Source of the DNA: Zhongshania marina
GTDB taxonomy: Bacteria > Pseudomonadota > Gammaproteobacteria > Pseudomonadales > Spongiibacteraceae
DNA: 64,000 nucleotides
Assembly: GCF_002915595.1 (NCBI RefSeq)
Contig: NZ_PQGG01000007.1
Coordinates: 62,001 to 126,000, forward strand
Reading direction: 5' to 3'
A program made the translations under genes and the position numbers. Below the pieces are notes generated by a model, which ran no database searches, was not told the origin of the DNA, and saw nothing but the letters and a program-made list of their open reading frames with translations. Each line of letters opens with the position of its first letter. Within the stretch, counting starts at the first letter, position 1. This document shows, piece after piece, positions 1 to 9,016 of this stretch.

Positions 1-176
1 AGCTAGATTGCGACGGCGATGCACTGCTAATACAAGTTGAACAACTTGGCGGTATTGCCTGCCACACTGGCCGCCAAAGCTGTTTTTACCGCCGACTTAA
101 TGCTGGCGACTGGCAAACTACTGAAGCCGTATTAAAAGATCCGGCCACCATGTATCAAAAGGTGGACAAATCATGA
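1..176 (+). CDS. hisI: Phosphoribosyl-AMP cyclohydrolase, C-terminal part
   Basis: The reading frame is open from base 3 and ends at the TGA at 174-176; the start lies outside the window. The visible 57 residues begin [14 protein letters not shown] and continue with [14 protein letters not shown]. These are the Cys/Asp metal-binding and C-terminal Cys motifs of HisI, which opens the purine ring of phosphoribosyl-AMP in histidine synthesis using zinc and magnesium. The stop overlaps the hisE start (ATGA), so the two are translationally coupled. HisI and HisE are separate proteins here rather than a HisIE fusion, as in pseudomonads and relatives. Confidence 0.93.
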   Translation, partial: LDCDGDALLIQVEQLGGIACHTGRQSCFYRRLNAGDWQTTEAVLKDPATMYQKVDKS

Positions 177-511
177 CCCAGTCTATTCTAGAGCAACTAG
201 AGGTTGTATTAGCCTCCCGCAAAGACGCCGATCCCGACAGTTCTTATGTCGCCAGCTTACACAGCAAGGGATTAAATAAAATCCTAGAAAAAGTCGGCGA
301 AGAAGCGGTAGAAACCGTATTAGCTGCAAAAGACGCAGAGCGCGACGGTGACAATAGCAAGCTCATTTATGAAACCGCCGATCTGTGGTTTCATAGCTTG
401 GTCATGCTCTCCCATCTTGGCGGCAATCACCAGCAAGTGCTAAACGAACTCGCGCGTCGCTTTGGGCTTTCTGGTTTAGACGAAAAAGCAGCGCGAGACA
501 CTCAGTCTTAA
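173..511 (+). CDS. hisE: Phosphoribosyl-ATP pyrophosphatase
   Basis: This 112-residue all-alpha MazG-like enzyme hydrolyses phosphoribosyl-ATP to phosphoribosyl-AMP, the step before HisI. The family motif [14 protein letters not shown] and the following [13 protein letters not shown] carry the acidic residues that bind magnesium. Length is normal for stand-alone HisE. The start ATG overlaps the hisI stop by 4 bases. The tat genes follow after 39 bases, so hisI-hisE-tatABC is probably one transcript, an arrangement also known in Pseudomonas. Confidence 0.95.
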   Translation: MTQSILEQLEVVLASRKDADPDSSYVASLHSKGLNKILEKVGEEAVETVLAAKDAERDGDNSKLIYETADLWFHSLVMLSHLGGNHQQVLNELARRFGLSGLDEKAARDTQS

Positions 512-550
512 CGTCATACATTTACATAAAAAAGTAACAAGGAAACTATT

Positions 551-784
551 ATGGGCTTAGGCGGCATTAGTATTTGGCAACTGTTAATCATCCTTGCCAT
601 TGTTGTATTACTCTTCGGCACTAAAAAATTAAAGGGTATGGGCAGCGATCTTGGCGGCGCTTTAAAGGGTTTTAAAGACAGCATGCAGGGCGATGACGAC
701 GACGCAAAAAACATTGAGAAAAAAGCGCAGGAAGACGCCAGCGCAGCCCAGCAAACAGAGAAAAAAGACGAGTCAAAACTATAA
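551..784 (+). CDS. tatA: Sec-independent translocase subunit TatA
   Basis: TatA (77 residues) oligomerises to form the conduit for folded twin-arginine substrates in the inner membrane. It has an N-terminal transmembrane helix (about residues 6-21), the conserved FGTKKL hinge, an amphipathic helix around [15 protein letters not shown], and an acidic and lysine-rich cytoplasmic tail. A good ribosome binding site (AAGGAAA) precedes the ATG. It abuts tatB directly: the tatA stop at 782-784 is followed at once by the tatB ATG. Confidence 0.95.
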   Translation: MGLGGISIWQLLIILAIVVLLFGTKKLKGMGSDLGGALKGFKDSMQGDDDDAKNIEKKAQEDASAAQQTEKKDESKL

Positions 785-1168
785 ATGTTTGATATTGGCT
801 TTGCTGAGCTTTTAGTTATCGCCGTTCTCGGACTCCTTATTCTTGGTCCAGAGCGCTTGCCCGGCGCAATTCGCACCACCTCCCTGTGGATTGGAAGGTT
901 GCGCCGCAGCTTTAACGATATTCGCTCAGAAATTGAAAAAGAAGTTGGCGCCGATGAAATTCGTCGCCAACTTCACAATGAGTCAGTGCTTGCCTCGCTA
1001 AAGGAAGGTAAAAACTCATTAGATCAAGAGTTAAACAAGGCCGGCAAACAGGTTTCTGAAATAGAAAACAGCATCCACCCTCAGCCGAAGGTCAATAAGC
1101 CGGCGGAGTCAGCCAGCACCCCATCCGAAGCCCAAACCGCGACCGACCAAGATAAGCAGCAATCATGA
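785..1168 (+). CDS. tatB: Sec-independent translocase subunit TatB
   Basis: TatB (127 residues) forms the receptor complex with TatC for twin-arginine signal peptides. It starts [26 protein letters not shown], the hallmark membrane helix followed by the GPERLP hinge, then a long amphipathic helix and a proline- and serine-containing variable tail. The longer tail and the ERLP motif separate it from TatA. It overlaps tatC by 4 bases. Confidence 0.95.
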   Translation: MFDIGFAELLVIAVLGLLILGPERLPGAIRTTSLWIGRLRRSFNDIRSEIEKEVGADEIRRQLHNESVLASLKEGKNSLDQELNKAGKQVSEIENSIHPQPKVNKPAESASTPSEAQTATDQDKQQS

Positions 1169-1923
1169 GTGATGCCGAGCAGGATCAAAGCCAACCGCTA
1201 GTAGCCCATTTAACGGAGCTTCGCGACCGTCTACTGCGAATTGTGCTGGCGGTACTGATTTGCACACTGGGCTTATTCCCCTTTGCCAACACCATTTACA
1301 GCTTTGTCTCGGAGCCCATGCAGCGCTTGCTACCTGAAGGCAGCAGCATGATTGCAACCGAAATTGCGTCGACCTTTTTAACCCCGTTTAAGCTGGTTTT
1401 AGTGTCGGCATTTTGTCTGGCTATGCCGGTTATCCTGCACCAAATATGGCAGTTCATTTCCCCTGGCATGTATCGCCACGAAAAACGCATCGCCGCACCA
1501 CTGCTAATATCAAGCGTGGCCTTATTTTATGCCGGTTTGGCCTTTGCTTATTACGTGGTGTTTCCGCTGGTCTTTGGCTTTTTCAGTGGCATCACCCCAG
1601 CTGGGGTGAGCTATACACCCGATATTGCCCGCTTCTTAGACACCGCACTCAAGCTCTTTTTAGCTTTTGGCGTAGCCTTTGAGATCCCTATCGCGACGGT
1701 ACTGGTGATCGCCTCTGGCGCAATCACAGCAAACGATCTTGCCGAAAAGCGGCCCTACGTCATCATCGCCTGCTTTGTATTTGGAATGCTGCTAACACCG
1801 CCGGATGTGATATCGCAAATGCTGCTAGCGGTGCCAATGTGGCTGCTGTTTGAGATAGGGATTATATTTGGCAGGCTGGTGAAAAAGAAAACCGCTGAAA
1901 CTGATACCGACAATCAAGAATAA
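1165..1923 (+). CDS. tatC: Sec-independent translocase subunit TatC
   Basis: TatC (252 residues) is the polytopic core of the Tat receptor. The cytoplasmic N-terminus carries the conserved [11 protein letters not shown] motif (about residues 15-25) involved in recognising the twin-arginine signal. About six transmembrane helices follow, with the conserved FALPVIL-like segment seen here as [20 protein letters not shown], and RPYVI. The C-terminal end lies 14 bases from the convergent dnaB end, with no obvious terminator between them. Confidence 0.95.
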   Translation: MSDAEQDQSQPLVAHLTELRDRLLRIVLAVLICTLGLFPFANTIYSFVSEPMQRLLPEGSSMIATEIASTFLTPFKLVLVSAFCLAMPVILHQIWQFISPGMYRHEKRIAAPLLISSVALFYAGLAFAYYVVFPLVFGFFSGITPAGVSYTPDIARFLDTALKLFLAFGVAFEIPIATVLVIASGAITANDLAEKRPYVIIACFVFGMLLTPPDVISQMLLAVPMWLLFEIGIIFGRLVKKKTAETDTDNQE

Positions 1924-1937
1924 GCCGTAAAACCGCA

Positions 1938-3383
1938 TCAGTACTCGTCTGGTGGCGCCTCGTAACCGAAGGCGAGGTTTTCGAAGCGGGTATGCTTACC
2001 AATAAAGCTCAAGCGTGCGGTACCAATAGGGCCGTTACGCTGCTTACCAATAATGATCTCCGCCATGCCTTTATCGGCAGACTCCTCGTTATACACCTCG
2101 TCACGATAGATAAACATGATGACGTCGGCATCCTGCTCTATCGCACCAGATTCCCGCAGATCTGAGTTAATCGGACGCTTATTTGGACGCTGCTCCAAAG
2201 CGCGGTTTAGCTGCGACAAAGCCACAACGGGGCACTCAAATTCCTTTGCGATACCTTTCAAAGAGCGAGATATTTCAGATATTTCAGCTGTACGCCCTTC
2301 GCTACTAGTACCTGCAACCTTCATTAACTGAAGATAATCGAGCATGATCATGCCGATACCACCGTGCTCTCGAACAATTTTCCTTGCGCGGGAACGCACC
2401 TCAGTCGGCGTTAATGCCGGCGTATCATCAATGAACAAGGCCTTATCTTTTAACTTTGTCACCGCCGCACTTAGCTTAGGCCAATCTTCGTCTTCTAGGC
2501 GACCTGTACGCATGCGGGTTTGATCTATCCGTCCAACCGACGACAACATCCGCATCATCAGCTGATTCGCCGGCATCTCCATGCTGAACACCAGCATCGG
2601 CAGTTCACTACTTAACAGCGCATTTTCCACCAAATTCATAGCAAAGGTGGTTTTACCCATCGAGGGTCGCGCAGCAACAATAATAAGATCCGACTTTTGC
2701 AGCCCAGAAGTCATCTCATCGAGCTTTTCAAAGCCCGTTGTCAGACCGGTGATGGCATCATCACTGTTAAACAGCTCATCGATTTTATCGACGGCTTGCT
2801 TGAGAAGCGGATTAATTGGGGTGAGGCCGCCAGTCTTTGGACGCTCCTCAGAAATCTGCATGATGGCGCGCTCGGCCTCATCCAGTATCTCGTCGCTATT
2901 GCGACCCTCAGGGTTAAAACTGCTATCGGCAATCGCGTTGGCGGCGCTGATCAAGGCGCGAAACGTTGCGCGCTCCCGCACTGCTTGCGCGTATGCACGG
3001 ATATTGGCGACTGAAGGGGTGTTGCTGGCAATGTCAGCCAGATACGCCGCACCGCCAACTGACTCCAGCTCACCCGCCTTAGCGAGCGCCTCAGCGAGCG
3101 TAACGACATCTATGGGCTGCTGAAGCTGAACCAAACGCGCCATTTGCGCAAAAATTTTGCGATGCTCAGGGCGGAAAAAATCACCCTCACCCACTGCATC
3201 AGCTACCGAGTCCCAAGCTTCATTGGCGATCATCAATCCGCCAAGCACCGATTGCTCAGCTTCTACTGAGTGTGGGGGTAACTTTAGCTGGGCAAACTCG
3301 CGCTCTTCGGCAAAGTCTGGCGGTGATTCTGGGTAAACGTCGGGATGCACTGGACCATCACTAGGTATTATAAGATCGAGCAT
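1938..3383 (-). CDS. dnaB: Replicative DNA helicase DnaB
   Basis: DnaB (481 residues) is the ring helicase that unwinds DNA at the replication fork. An N-terminal domain begins near residue 36 (LPPHSVEAEQSVLGGLM), followed by a linker and the RecA-like domain with Walker A ARPSMGKTT (about 238-246), the Walker B region IMLDYLQLM and SDLRESGAIEQDADV. No intein interrupts the Walker motifs. The ATG at 3383 lacks a visible Shine-Dalgarno sequence because a strong terminator U-tract ends only 6 bases upstream. The N-terminal extension (about 34 residues) is longer than in Pseudomonas, so the exact start is less sure than the gene. Confidence 0.95.
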   Translation of the reverse strand: MLDLIIPSDGPVHPDVYPESPPDFAEEREFAQLKLPPHSVEAEQSVLGGLMIANEAWDSVADAVGEGDFFRPEHRKIFAQMARLVQLQQPIDVVTLAEALAKAGELESVGGAAYLADIASNTPSVANIRAYAQAVRERATFRALISAANAIADSSFNPEGRNSDEILDEAERAIMQISEERPKTGGLTPINPLLKQAVDKIDELFNSDDAITGLTTGFEKLDEMTSGLQKSDLIIVAARPSMGKTTFAMNLVENALLSSELPMLVFSMEMPANQLMMRMLSSVGRIDQTRMRTGRLEDEDWPKLSAAVTKLKDKALFIDDTPALTPTEVRSRARKIVREHGGIGMIMLDYLQLMKVAGTSSEGRTAEISEISRSLKGIAKEFECPVVALSQLNRALEQRPNKRPINSDLRESGAIEQDADVIMFIYRDEVYNEESADKGMAEIIIGKQRNGPIGTARLSFIGKHTRFENLAFGYEAPPDEY

Positions 3384-3386
3384 TGT

Positions 3387-3432
3387 TGCAAAAAAAAAGC
3401 ACCACCGCTACAAACAGCGGTCGTGCTTTTTA
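3387..3432 (-). terminator. Strong intrinsic terminator after rplI, immediately before dnaB
   Basis: The hairpin pairs GCAC-ACCGCT (3399-3409, one mismatched C) with AGCGGT-GTGC (3416-3426) around the loop ACAAAC. It is flanked by nine A on the left and five T on the right, so it can end transcription in both directions. On the minus strand it terminates the rpsF-rplI operon, and its U-tract ends just 6 bases before the dnaB start codon. Confidence 0.85.
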
Positions 3433-3433
3433 T

Positions 3434-3449
3434 CGATATAGCTATATCG
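3434..3449. repeat. Perfect 16-bp palindrome CGATATAGCTATATCG
   Basis: This uninterrupted self-complementary 16-mer lies between the rplI end and the terminator that precedes dnaB. It could be a protein-binding site near a dnaB promoter or simply part of a processed 3' end. Nothing else in the window carries the same sequence. Confidence 0.5.
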
Positions 3450-3462
3450 CAAAAGTAGCGAC

Positions 3463-3485
3463 ACCCCAGCTCTATTAGCTGGGGT
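3463..3485 (-). terminator. Second hairpin downstream of rplI
   Basis: ACCCCAGC (3463-3470) pairs perfectly with GCTGGGGT (3478-3485) across a 7-base loop. No long U-tract follows on either strand, so it may be a 3'-end stabilising hairpin or an auxiliary terminator ahead of the stronger one at 3387-3432. Confidence 0.55.
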
Positions 3486-3510
3486 CAATCTAGCTATTTA
3501 CGAGACAGTC

Positions 3511-3957
3511 TTACTCAGCAACAACAGAGATGCTGACAGTCTGCACTACGTCGCTGTGAACTTGAATCGCAACATCGTAGCTGCCTAGGTCGCGAATTGG
3601 ACCTTCTGGCATACGTACTTCGCTCTTATTCACTTCAACGCCAGCAGCAGATACTGCATCAGCGATATCGCGAGTACCGATAGAGCCGAACAGCTTACCG
3701 CCGTCACCAGCGTTTGCACCGATAGTCACAGACAACTCAGCCAATTTAGCAGCACGAGCATCGGCAACACTGCGCTTCTCAGCGGCAGCGGCTTCTAATT
3801 CAGCGCGACGAGTTTCAAACTCAGCGACGTTTGTTTTAGTGGCAGGAACAGCTTTGCCATAAGGGATTAGGAAGTTACGTCCGTAACCGGATTTAACATT
3901 AACCTGATCACCCAGATTGCCAAGCTTGCCAATTTTCTCCAGCAGAATCACTTGCAT
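3511..3957 (-). CDS. rplI: 50S ribosomal protein L9
   Basis: L9 (148 residues) binds 23S rRNA near the L1 stalk and helps maintain reading frame. The N-terminal domain starts [19 protein letters not shown] and contains the [13 protein letters not shown] signature (about residues 24-36), followed by the long connecting alpha helix rich in Ala and Glu and the C-terminal domain. Length matches the family. It is the last gene of the rpsF-rpsR-(membrane protein)-rplI operon. Confidence 0.96.
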   Translation of the reverse strand: MQVILLEKIGKLGNLGDQVNVKSGYGRNFLIPYGKAVPATKTNVAEFETRRAELEAAAAEKRSVADARAAKLAELSVTIGANAGDGGKLFGSIGTRDIADAVSAAGVEVNKSEVRMPEGPIRDLGSYDVAIQVHSDVVQTVSISVVAE

Positions 3958-3996
3958 GGTTCTAACCCTCTCAAATACGCCGACATTCGCGTTGCC

Positions 3997-4845
3997 CTAC
4001 TGTGCAGGGCGAACCGGCAAACGCCGTCTAATATCAATCCAACTATCCACAATCGCTATCAATATCAGCGCCACCCAAAGTGGTCTCAACATCAACAGCG
4101 CTACATAAAAAACTATTAACCAAGCGCGGCCCAAACCTAAGCGACCAACAACACCATGCACCAAAGCCAAGCCAGCAATCACAATGGGCATTACACACAT
4201 CACTGCCCAAAACCGATAATCACCGCCAATTTTGCTTAGCAGCAACATCATTGCCACAAGGCCGATAGTCACTGCCGGTGACAATCTAAGCTGCCACATC
4301 TCCAAACGAAATCCGCCCGGATTGTATAGTAGCGCCTGCCACCAGCGCGCCAACATCACCGCCATCGTACTCCACAACACCGCACTCACACCGATTAATG
4401 CAGCAATATCACCGGTTGTGATCTCCGGAAATACTCCCGGTGCCGATGCCTGCATCTTTTGCAACATAGGCTGCACAAGCTCAAGCACTGAGGCCAAGTA
4501 GGCATTTGCAAATTGCGTTAACAACAAGGCTGAAAACAAGCCCGCCGCTACCGCGGTGATTAATGCATTTGCCCACTGCTGGGTATTACGAAGTACAAGG
4601 GCTGTTGCGGAAGCCCCTAGCAGCATTGTCAGCGGACCGACATCTGCTCCGATTGTTGCCACAGCTATAGCCGGTAACAGTGCCCAAAAAACCACATAAG
4701 CACCTTCGGCCAAACCTTTGCGCAGCAACACTAGTACCGCTGCGGCTACACCGACCCAGGCAAAAACAAGCGTACCAACGCCCAAGCCTGCAACGGCCAC
4801 CGCCTGCAAGCGCCCTTTCATTATAAATTCAGCTAAGGCGCGCAT
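3997..4845 (-). CDS. DUF2232-type multispanning membrane protein
   Basis: This 282-residue protein is highly hydrophobic, with about eight predicted membrane segments starting around residue 14 and a short basic C-terminus. It sits between rpsR and rplI, where pseudomonads and relatives carry a DUF2232 membrane protein of unknown function; the family call rests on that position plus topology. It begins 18 bases after rpsR and ends 39 bases before rplI, so it is probably co-transcribed with the ribosomal genes. No catalytic motif is recognisable. Confidence 0.75.
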   Translation of the reverse strand: MRALAEFIMKGRLQAVAVAGLGVGTLVFAWVGVAAAVLVLLRKGLAEGAYVVFWALLPAIAVATIGADVGPLTMLLGASATALVLRNTQQWANALITAVAAGLFSALLLTQFANAYLASVLELVQPMLQKMQASAPGVFPEITTGDIAALIGVSAVLWSTMAVMLARWWQALLYNPGGFRLEMWQLRLSPAVTIGLVAMMLLLSKIGGDYRFWAVMCVMPIVIAGLALVHGVVGRLGLGRAWLIVFYVALLMLRPLWVALILIAIVDSWIDIRRRLPVRPAQ

Positions 4846-4863
4846 GGTTATAACGTCGTTTTC

Positions 4864-5091
4864 TTACTTATGGCTGTCTGTGTAAGGCAGCAAAGCCAAG
4901 AAACGAGCGCGCTTAATTGCAGTAGACAATTGGCGCTGGTATTTAGCATTTGTACCAGTGATACGGCTAGGTACAATTTTGCCTGTTTCAGAAACATAGG
5001 CTTTTAGGGTTTCCAAATCTTTATAATCGATTTGGCTAACACCTTCCGCTGTGAAGCGGCAAAACTTACGACGACGGAAAAAACGTGCCAT
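4864..5091 (-). CDS. rpsR: 30S ribosomal protein S18
   Basis: S18 (75 residues) forms a heterodimer with S6 on the platform of the small subunit. The sequence has the expected basic N-terminus ([13 protein letters not shown]), the [17 protein letters not shown] segment and [25 protein letters not shown]. It lies 26 bases downstream of rpsF with a purine-rich ribosome binding site (AGGAGAATAGTT before the start). No priB gene lies between rpsF and rpsR, unlike in enterobacteria. Confidence 0.97.
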   Translation of the reverse strand: MARFFRRRKFCRFTAEGVSQIDYKDLETLKAYVSETGKIVPSRITGTNAKYQRQLSTAIKRARFLALLPYTDSHK

Positions 5092-5117
5092 AACTATTCT
5101 CCTAACTCAGTCCGCAA

Positions 5118-5561
5118 TTATTCAGCGTTATCTTCTGCCAGTTCGGCATCAGAATCGCTATCGTCATCAGCTGCTGACTCAGAGTCATCACGGCTGCGCT
5201 CTACACGTTGCTCGCTGCGGCTACGGCGCTCGCGGCTCTCTTTTTCCGCTTTCATGATTGGCGACTCTTCAGTCACTGCTTCATCGCAACGGATAATGAG
5301 GTTACGCAATACAGCGTCGTTGTAACGGAAGTTAGTCGTCAACTCTTCCACTGCTTCAGCAGACGCTTCAGCATTGATCAGCACATAGTGTGCCTTGTGG
5401 ATTTTGTTGATAGGGTAAGCCAGTTGGCGACGGCCCCAGTCTTCTAGGCGGTGAACTTTACCACCGTCTTTTTCGATGGCTTGCGTATAACGCTCAACCA
5501 TACCTGGTACCTGTTCGCTCTGGTCGGGATGAACCAGGAACACAATCTCGTAGTGACGCAT
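5118..5561 (-). CDS. rpsF: 30S ribosomal protein S6
   Basis: S6 (147 residues) binds S18 and the central domain of 16S rRNA. The first 95 residues are canonical ([40 protein letters not shown]). They are followed by a long charged tail, first Arg/Glu rich then Asp/Ser/Glu rich, reminiscent of the acidic S6 tail that RimK extends with glutamate in E. coli. The gene heads the operon and has an AAGGAG ribosome binding site directly after a leader hairpin. Confidence 0.96.
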   Translation of the reverse strand: MRHYEIVFLVHPDQSEQVPGMVERYTQAIEKDGGKVHRLEDWGRRQLAYPINKIHKAHYVLINAEASAEAVEELTTNFRYNDAVLRNLIIRCDEAVTEESPIMKAEKESRERRSRSEQRVERSRDDSESAADDDSDSDAELAEDNAE

Positions 5562-5582
5562 TTTCAGCTCCTTACGGGTTAA

Positions 5583-5602
5583 GTCACCCTTTACGGTGTG
5601 AC
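5583..5602 (-). promoter_or_regulatory. Leader hairpin before rpsF, candidate S6:S18 autoregulatory element
   Basis: On the minus strand the leader reads GTCACACCGTAAAGGGTGAC. GTCAC pairs with GTGAC, and an A bulge and CC/GG pairs close a short loop containing the CCG trinucleotide. The hairpin ends 21 bases before the rpsF ATG, just upstream of the ribosome binding site. The known S6:S18 leader element also has a CCG displayed by a hairpin before rpsF, so translational feedback is plausible. This is inference from position and motif only. Confidence 0.5.
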
Positions 5603-5702
5603 AAGGAGGACAACCCCATCCTTAATTAGACGGAGTTACCATAAATCAAGAGCGCGGATTTTAGGCAAGGGCGCCGCCAGATGCAAGCAATTCGCACAAA
5701 TA

Positions 5703-6449
5703 TTAGCCAATAGATGCAGATTGCCGCTGACGAACCGCTTCAAACAGACAAATTCCGGTCGCAACCGAGACATTTAAACTACTCACAGTACCAGCCATAG
5801 GCAGCTTGGCTAAATAATCGCAGTTTTCACGAGTTAGCCTGCGCATACCGGCACCTTCAGCCCCAAGCACCAATGCCACCGGCCCACTGAGATCCCGTTC
5901 ATATAATGACGCTTCTGCCTCACCCGCCAAGCCAACCACCCAAATACCGGCCTGCTGCATTTGCTGCAAACTGCGAGCAAGGTTAGTTACCTGAATAAAA
6001 GGCACCACGTCGGCAGCGCCACAGGCAACCTTAAATACCGTTGCACCTAGCCCGACGGAATTATCTTTAGGTGCGACAACGGCAGTGACCCCAGCCGCAT
6101 CCGCACTGCGCAAACACGCACCTAAATTATGAGGATCAGTAACACCATCAAGCACCAATATCAGCGCAGCGCTCCCCGCTGCAGCCACTAGGTCGGGTAA
6201 ATCTTTTTCGCGATATTCAGTTGCGGGCTCAACCACCGCAACGACGCCCTGATGGCGCCCCTCTACCATCTTGTCTAACTCTTCGCGGGGACGCTGAGCG
6301 ACGCCAATTGACGCCGAGGCGGCCAAAGCCAAGACCTCTTGCAAGCGCTTATCGCCCCGACCATTTTGCACATAAAGATTTTTCACGCGCTCGGGGTTGC
6401 GGGCCAAGACCGCCTGCACGGCGTGAATACCAAATATTTTTTCTGCCAC
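5703..6449 (-). CDS. rlmB: 23S rRNA (guanosine(2251)-2'-O)-methyltransferase RlmB
   Basis: This SPOUT methyltransferase modifies G2251 in the peptidyl-transferase P loop. The GTG start at 6449 gives a 248-residue protein beginning VAEKIFGIHAVQAVL, the normal family N-terminus. Upstream in-frame sequence belongs to rnr. The N-terminal substrate-binding domain is followed by the SPOUT motifs LVLDGVTDPHNLGACLRSADAAG, LVLGAEGAGMRRL and the knot segment IPMAG-like LPMAGTVSSLNVSVATGI. It lies 10 bases after rnr, as in many gammaproteobacteria. Confidence 0.94.
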   Translation of the reverse strand: MAEKIFGIHAVQAVLARNPERVKNLYVQNGRGDKRLQEVLALAASASIGVAQRPREELDKMVEGRHQGVVAVVEPATEYREKDLPDLVAAAGSAALILVLDGVTDPHNLGACLRSADAAGVTAVVAPKDNSVGLGATVFKVACGAADVVPFIQVTNLARSLQQMQQAGIWVVGLAGEAEASLYERDLSGPVALVLGAEGAGMRRLTRENCDYLAKLPMAGTVSSLNVSVATGICLFEAVRQRQSASIG

Positions 6450-6459
6450 AATAAGGACT

Positions 6460-8958
6460 CTATCGACTGCGACGCTTGCCAGAAGCGCCCGATTTTCTTG
6501 CAGCGGCGGTTTTAGCCCCCACTCCTGTTTTCTTTGCCTTCGCGGTTGGTGCTTTTTTCGCCGCAGCCTTTGGTGCCGCTGCCTTAGCTTTAGCGCCGCG
6601 ACGTTTCGCGGCACCACTCTTAGCCGGCGCCTTCCCCTTAGACGTTTTAGCCCCTGACGACGGCATCAATCCTTTTGCCAAAGCCTCCCGCACAGAGGGC
6701 TTTTGACGCTTGGCTGGCTCACCCGCAGGCAGCGCCAAATCGATTTTGCGCTGATCAAGATCAACGCCCATCACCTGCACCCGCACGGTATCGCCCAACT
6801 GGAATACTCTGCGCGCACGCTCACCAACAAGACGCTGATGGGCTTGATCAAACTGATAATAATCCTGCGGCAAGGCCGAGATATGCACCAAACCTTCTAT
6901 ATATAAGTCTTTCAGCTCGACAAACATGCCGAAGCCGGTCACCGCCGCGATCACACCGTCGAACTCACTGCCAACGTGCTCCTGCAAAAACTCGCATTTC
7001 AAGAAGGCCATCACATCGCGACTGGCATCGTCAGCCCGCCGCTCAGCCATAGAGCAATGCATACCCTGTGCGACCAGCGCCTCCATATCGTAGGGATAGA
7101 TTTTTTTACGGCTTAGCGCCGGTGCGCCATCAACTTTATGGAAACACTTCGCTGCCTCTCCACCGCCACTGCGCACCAAATAGCGCAAAGCGCGATGCAC
7201 GAGTAAATCGGGGTAGCGACGTATGGGCGAGGTAAAGTGGGTATACCCCGAATAATGCAATCCAAAATGACCTTCGTTGTCGGGCTGATACACCGCCTGA
7301 CTCAAAGAACGCAGCATCATTGTTTGAATGACCGCCGCATCGGGACGCTCCCCCAAACTAGACAGCAGCAATTGATAATCCTTCGGACTAGGCTCAGCAC
7401 CGCCGCGCAAACCTAGACCAATCTCTTGTAAAAATGTACGGAGATTTGTGAGCTTTTGTTCACTTGGCCCGCTGTGAACGCGGTACAAGGCCTCTAAGCC
7501 AGCACGCTCCAAGGCCTTAGCCGTCGCGACGTTCGCGCACAACATACACTCTTCTATTAAACGATGGGCGTCGTGGCGACGAATCGGCACAATCGCCTCG
7601 ATCCGCTTTTCATCGTTAAAAACGATACGAGTTTCAACCGTTTCAAAATCAATTGCACCACGCTCTGAGCGCGCCTTGCGCAAGGTAAAATAAAGCTCGT
7701 GCAAATCTTTTAAATGCGGCAGTAAATCACGGTTTTCACCGCTGTCATAACTCGGATCAACATCCTTAAGCTCCAGCAGCGCGCCGACTTCGTTATAGGT
7801 AAGCCGCGCGTGAGAGCGAATCAAACCCTCGTAAAACTGGTAGCCACTGAGCTTGCCTGTCGCACTGATAGTCATTTCACAGACCATCGTTAAGCGATCC
7901 ACATGCGGTTTTAAGGAACATAAGCCATTTGAGAGGGCCTCAGGCAACATCGGCACAACACGATCAGGGAAATAGACCGAGGTAGCACGCTTATTTGCCT
8001 CCTCATCCAAGGCCGAACCGACCTGCACATAGTGAGAAACATCAGCAATCGCGACCCACAAACGCCAACCACCCGATTTTTTCGGCTCGCAATACACCGC
8101 GTCATCGAAGTCACGGGCATCCTCACCATCAATAGTGACCAGCGGTAACTCACGCAGATCCACCCGATGTTTTTTATCCTTCTCTAGCGGCTCAGAACCA
8201 AAACGCCGCGCCTCCTCATCAACAGCCTCAGGCCACTCAAAAGGAATATCATGGCTGCGAACCGCCAACTCGGTTGCCACACCCACTGTGCGACGATCAC
8301 CCAAAACCTCAGTAATCCGGCCGCGCGCCTGCTGACGCGCACCGGGTTGCTGAGTCAGCTCAACCATCACGTAATCGCCTTCTTTAGCGGTCGCGACGTC
8401 GTTATCTTCCAGTGCTAACCAGTTTTGGATACGGGTATTCTCTGGCACCACCTGCGGCAAGCCTCGATGCATCATCAACTTGCCAACTAATTGCTGAGTG
8501 TTATGCTCAACAACCTCAATAATCACGCCCTCACGCCGACCACGCTGATCGACGCCGGTTACTTCAACCTTAACGACATCACCATCAAAGACCTGCTGCA
8601 TTTGACGATTTGCCAAATACACGTCTTCATCTTCGCCGTCAATAACCACGAACCCGAAACCGTCGCGATGCCCCTGCACCCGCCCGAGCATGGCGTCGCC
8701 ACCACTAATCGCGCGCAAACGACCCCGCCGCCCTTCAATAACCTGACCGTCGCGCAGCATGGCCTTTACGCGGCGGCGCAACCCCTCCTCCTGATCTTCG
8801 CCCTCAATCTCTAACTGCCGGCGCAACTGCGACAGGCTCAAACCATTCTCAACATCTTTTAACTGCTCGAGAATAAATTCGCGGCTGGGGACAGGATTAT
8901 CGTAACGCGAAGCCTCGCGCTCGGCATGGGGATCGGGCAGATTGCGGCGTTTTGCCAT
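6460..8958 (-). CDS. rnr: Ribonuclease R
   Basis: RNase R (832 residues) is a 3'-5' exoribonuclease that degrades structured RNA. Order of domains: winged-helix N-terminus (about 20-80), cold-shock domains (GRVQGHRDGFGFVV), RNB catalytic domain with the metal-binding DGEDARDFDDAVY cluster (around residue 280), S1 domain (GVIAAVTGFGMFVELKDLYIEGLVHIS), and a C-terminal Lys/Ala/Arg-rich tail of about 80 residues typical of RNase R rather than RNase II. It forms an operon with rlmB and is divergent from the tRNA-Leu gene. Confidence 0.96.
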   Translation of the reverse strand: MAKRRNLPDPHAEREASRYDNPVPSREFILEQLKDVENGLSLSQLRRQLEIEGEDQEEGLRRRVKAMLRDGQVIEGRRGRLRAISGGDAMLGRVQGHRDGFGFVVIDGEDEDVYLANRQMQQVFDGDVVKVEVTGVDQRGRREGVIIEVVEHNTQQLVGKLMMHRGLPQVVPENTRIQNWLALEDNDVATAKEGDYVMVELTQQPGARQQARGRITEVLGDRRTVGVATELAVRSHDIPFEWPEAVDEEARRFGSEPLEKDKKHRVDLRELPLVTIDGEDARDFDDAVYCEPKKSGGWRLWVAIADVSHYVQVGSALDEEANKRATSVYFPDRVVPMLPEALSNGLCSLKPHVDRLTMVCEMTISATGKLSGYQFYEGLIRSHARLTYNEVGALLELKDVDPSYDSGENRDLLPHLKDLHELYFTLRKARSERGAIDFETVETRIVFNDEKRIEAIVPIRRHDAHRLIEECMLCANVATAKALERAGLEALYRVHSGPSEQKLTNLRTFLQEIGLGLRGGAEPSPKDYQLLLSSLGERPDAAVIQTMMLRSLSQAVYQPDNEGHFGLHYSGYTHFTSPIRRYPDLLVHRALRYLVRSGGGEAAKCFHKVDGAPALSRKKIYPYDMEALVAQGMHCSMAERRADDASRDVMAFLKCEFLQEHVGSEFDGVIAAVTGFGMFVELKDLYIEGLVHISALPQDYYQFDQAHQRLVGERARRVFQLGDTVRVQVMGVDLDQRKIDLALPAGEPAKRQKPSVREALAKGLMPSSGAKTSKGKAPAKSGAAKRRGAKAKAAAPKAAAKKAPTAKAKKTGVGAKTAAARKSGASGKRRSR

Positions 8959-9016
8959 TCAGTAACGCTTCCTTTGAAAGGGATTTAAAAACTTATTGGC
9001 TAGTGTAACGCAACCG

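Noticed and set aside
514..879. Open frame on the minus strand across tatA and tatB
   Set aside because: It lies entirely opposite the well-supported tat genes and has low-complexity Ser/Ala content; it is a shadow frame.
2581..3123. 180-codon plus-strand frame inside dnaB
   Set aside because: It is antisense to conserved DnaB sequence, has a Ser-rich composition typical of shadow frames and shows no domain.
6947..6956. GCGATCACAC match to the island palindrome inside rnr
   Set aside because: Only ten bases match, the arms are not symmetric, and it lies in conserved coding sequence.
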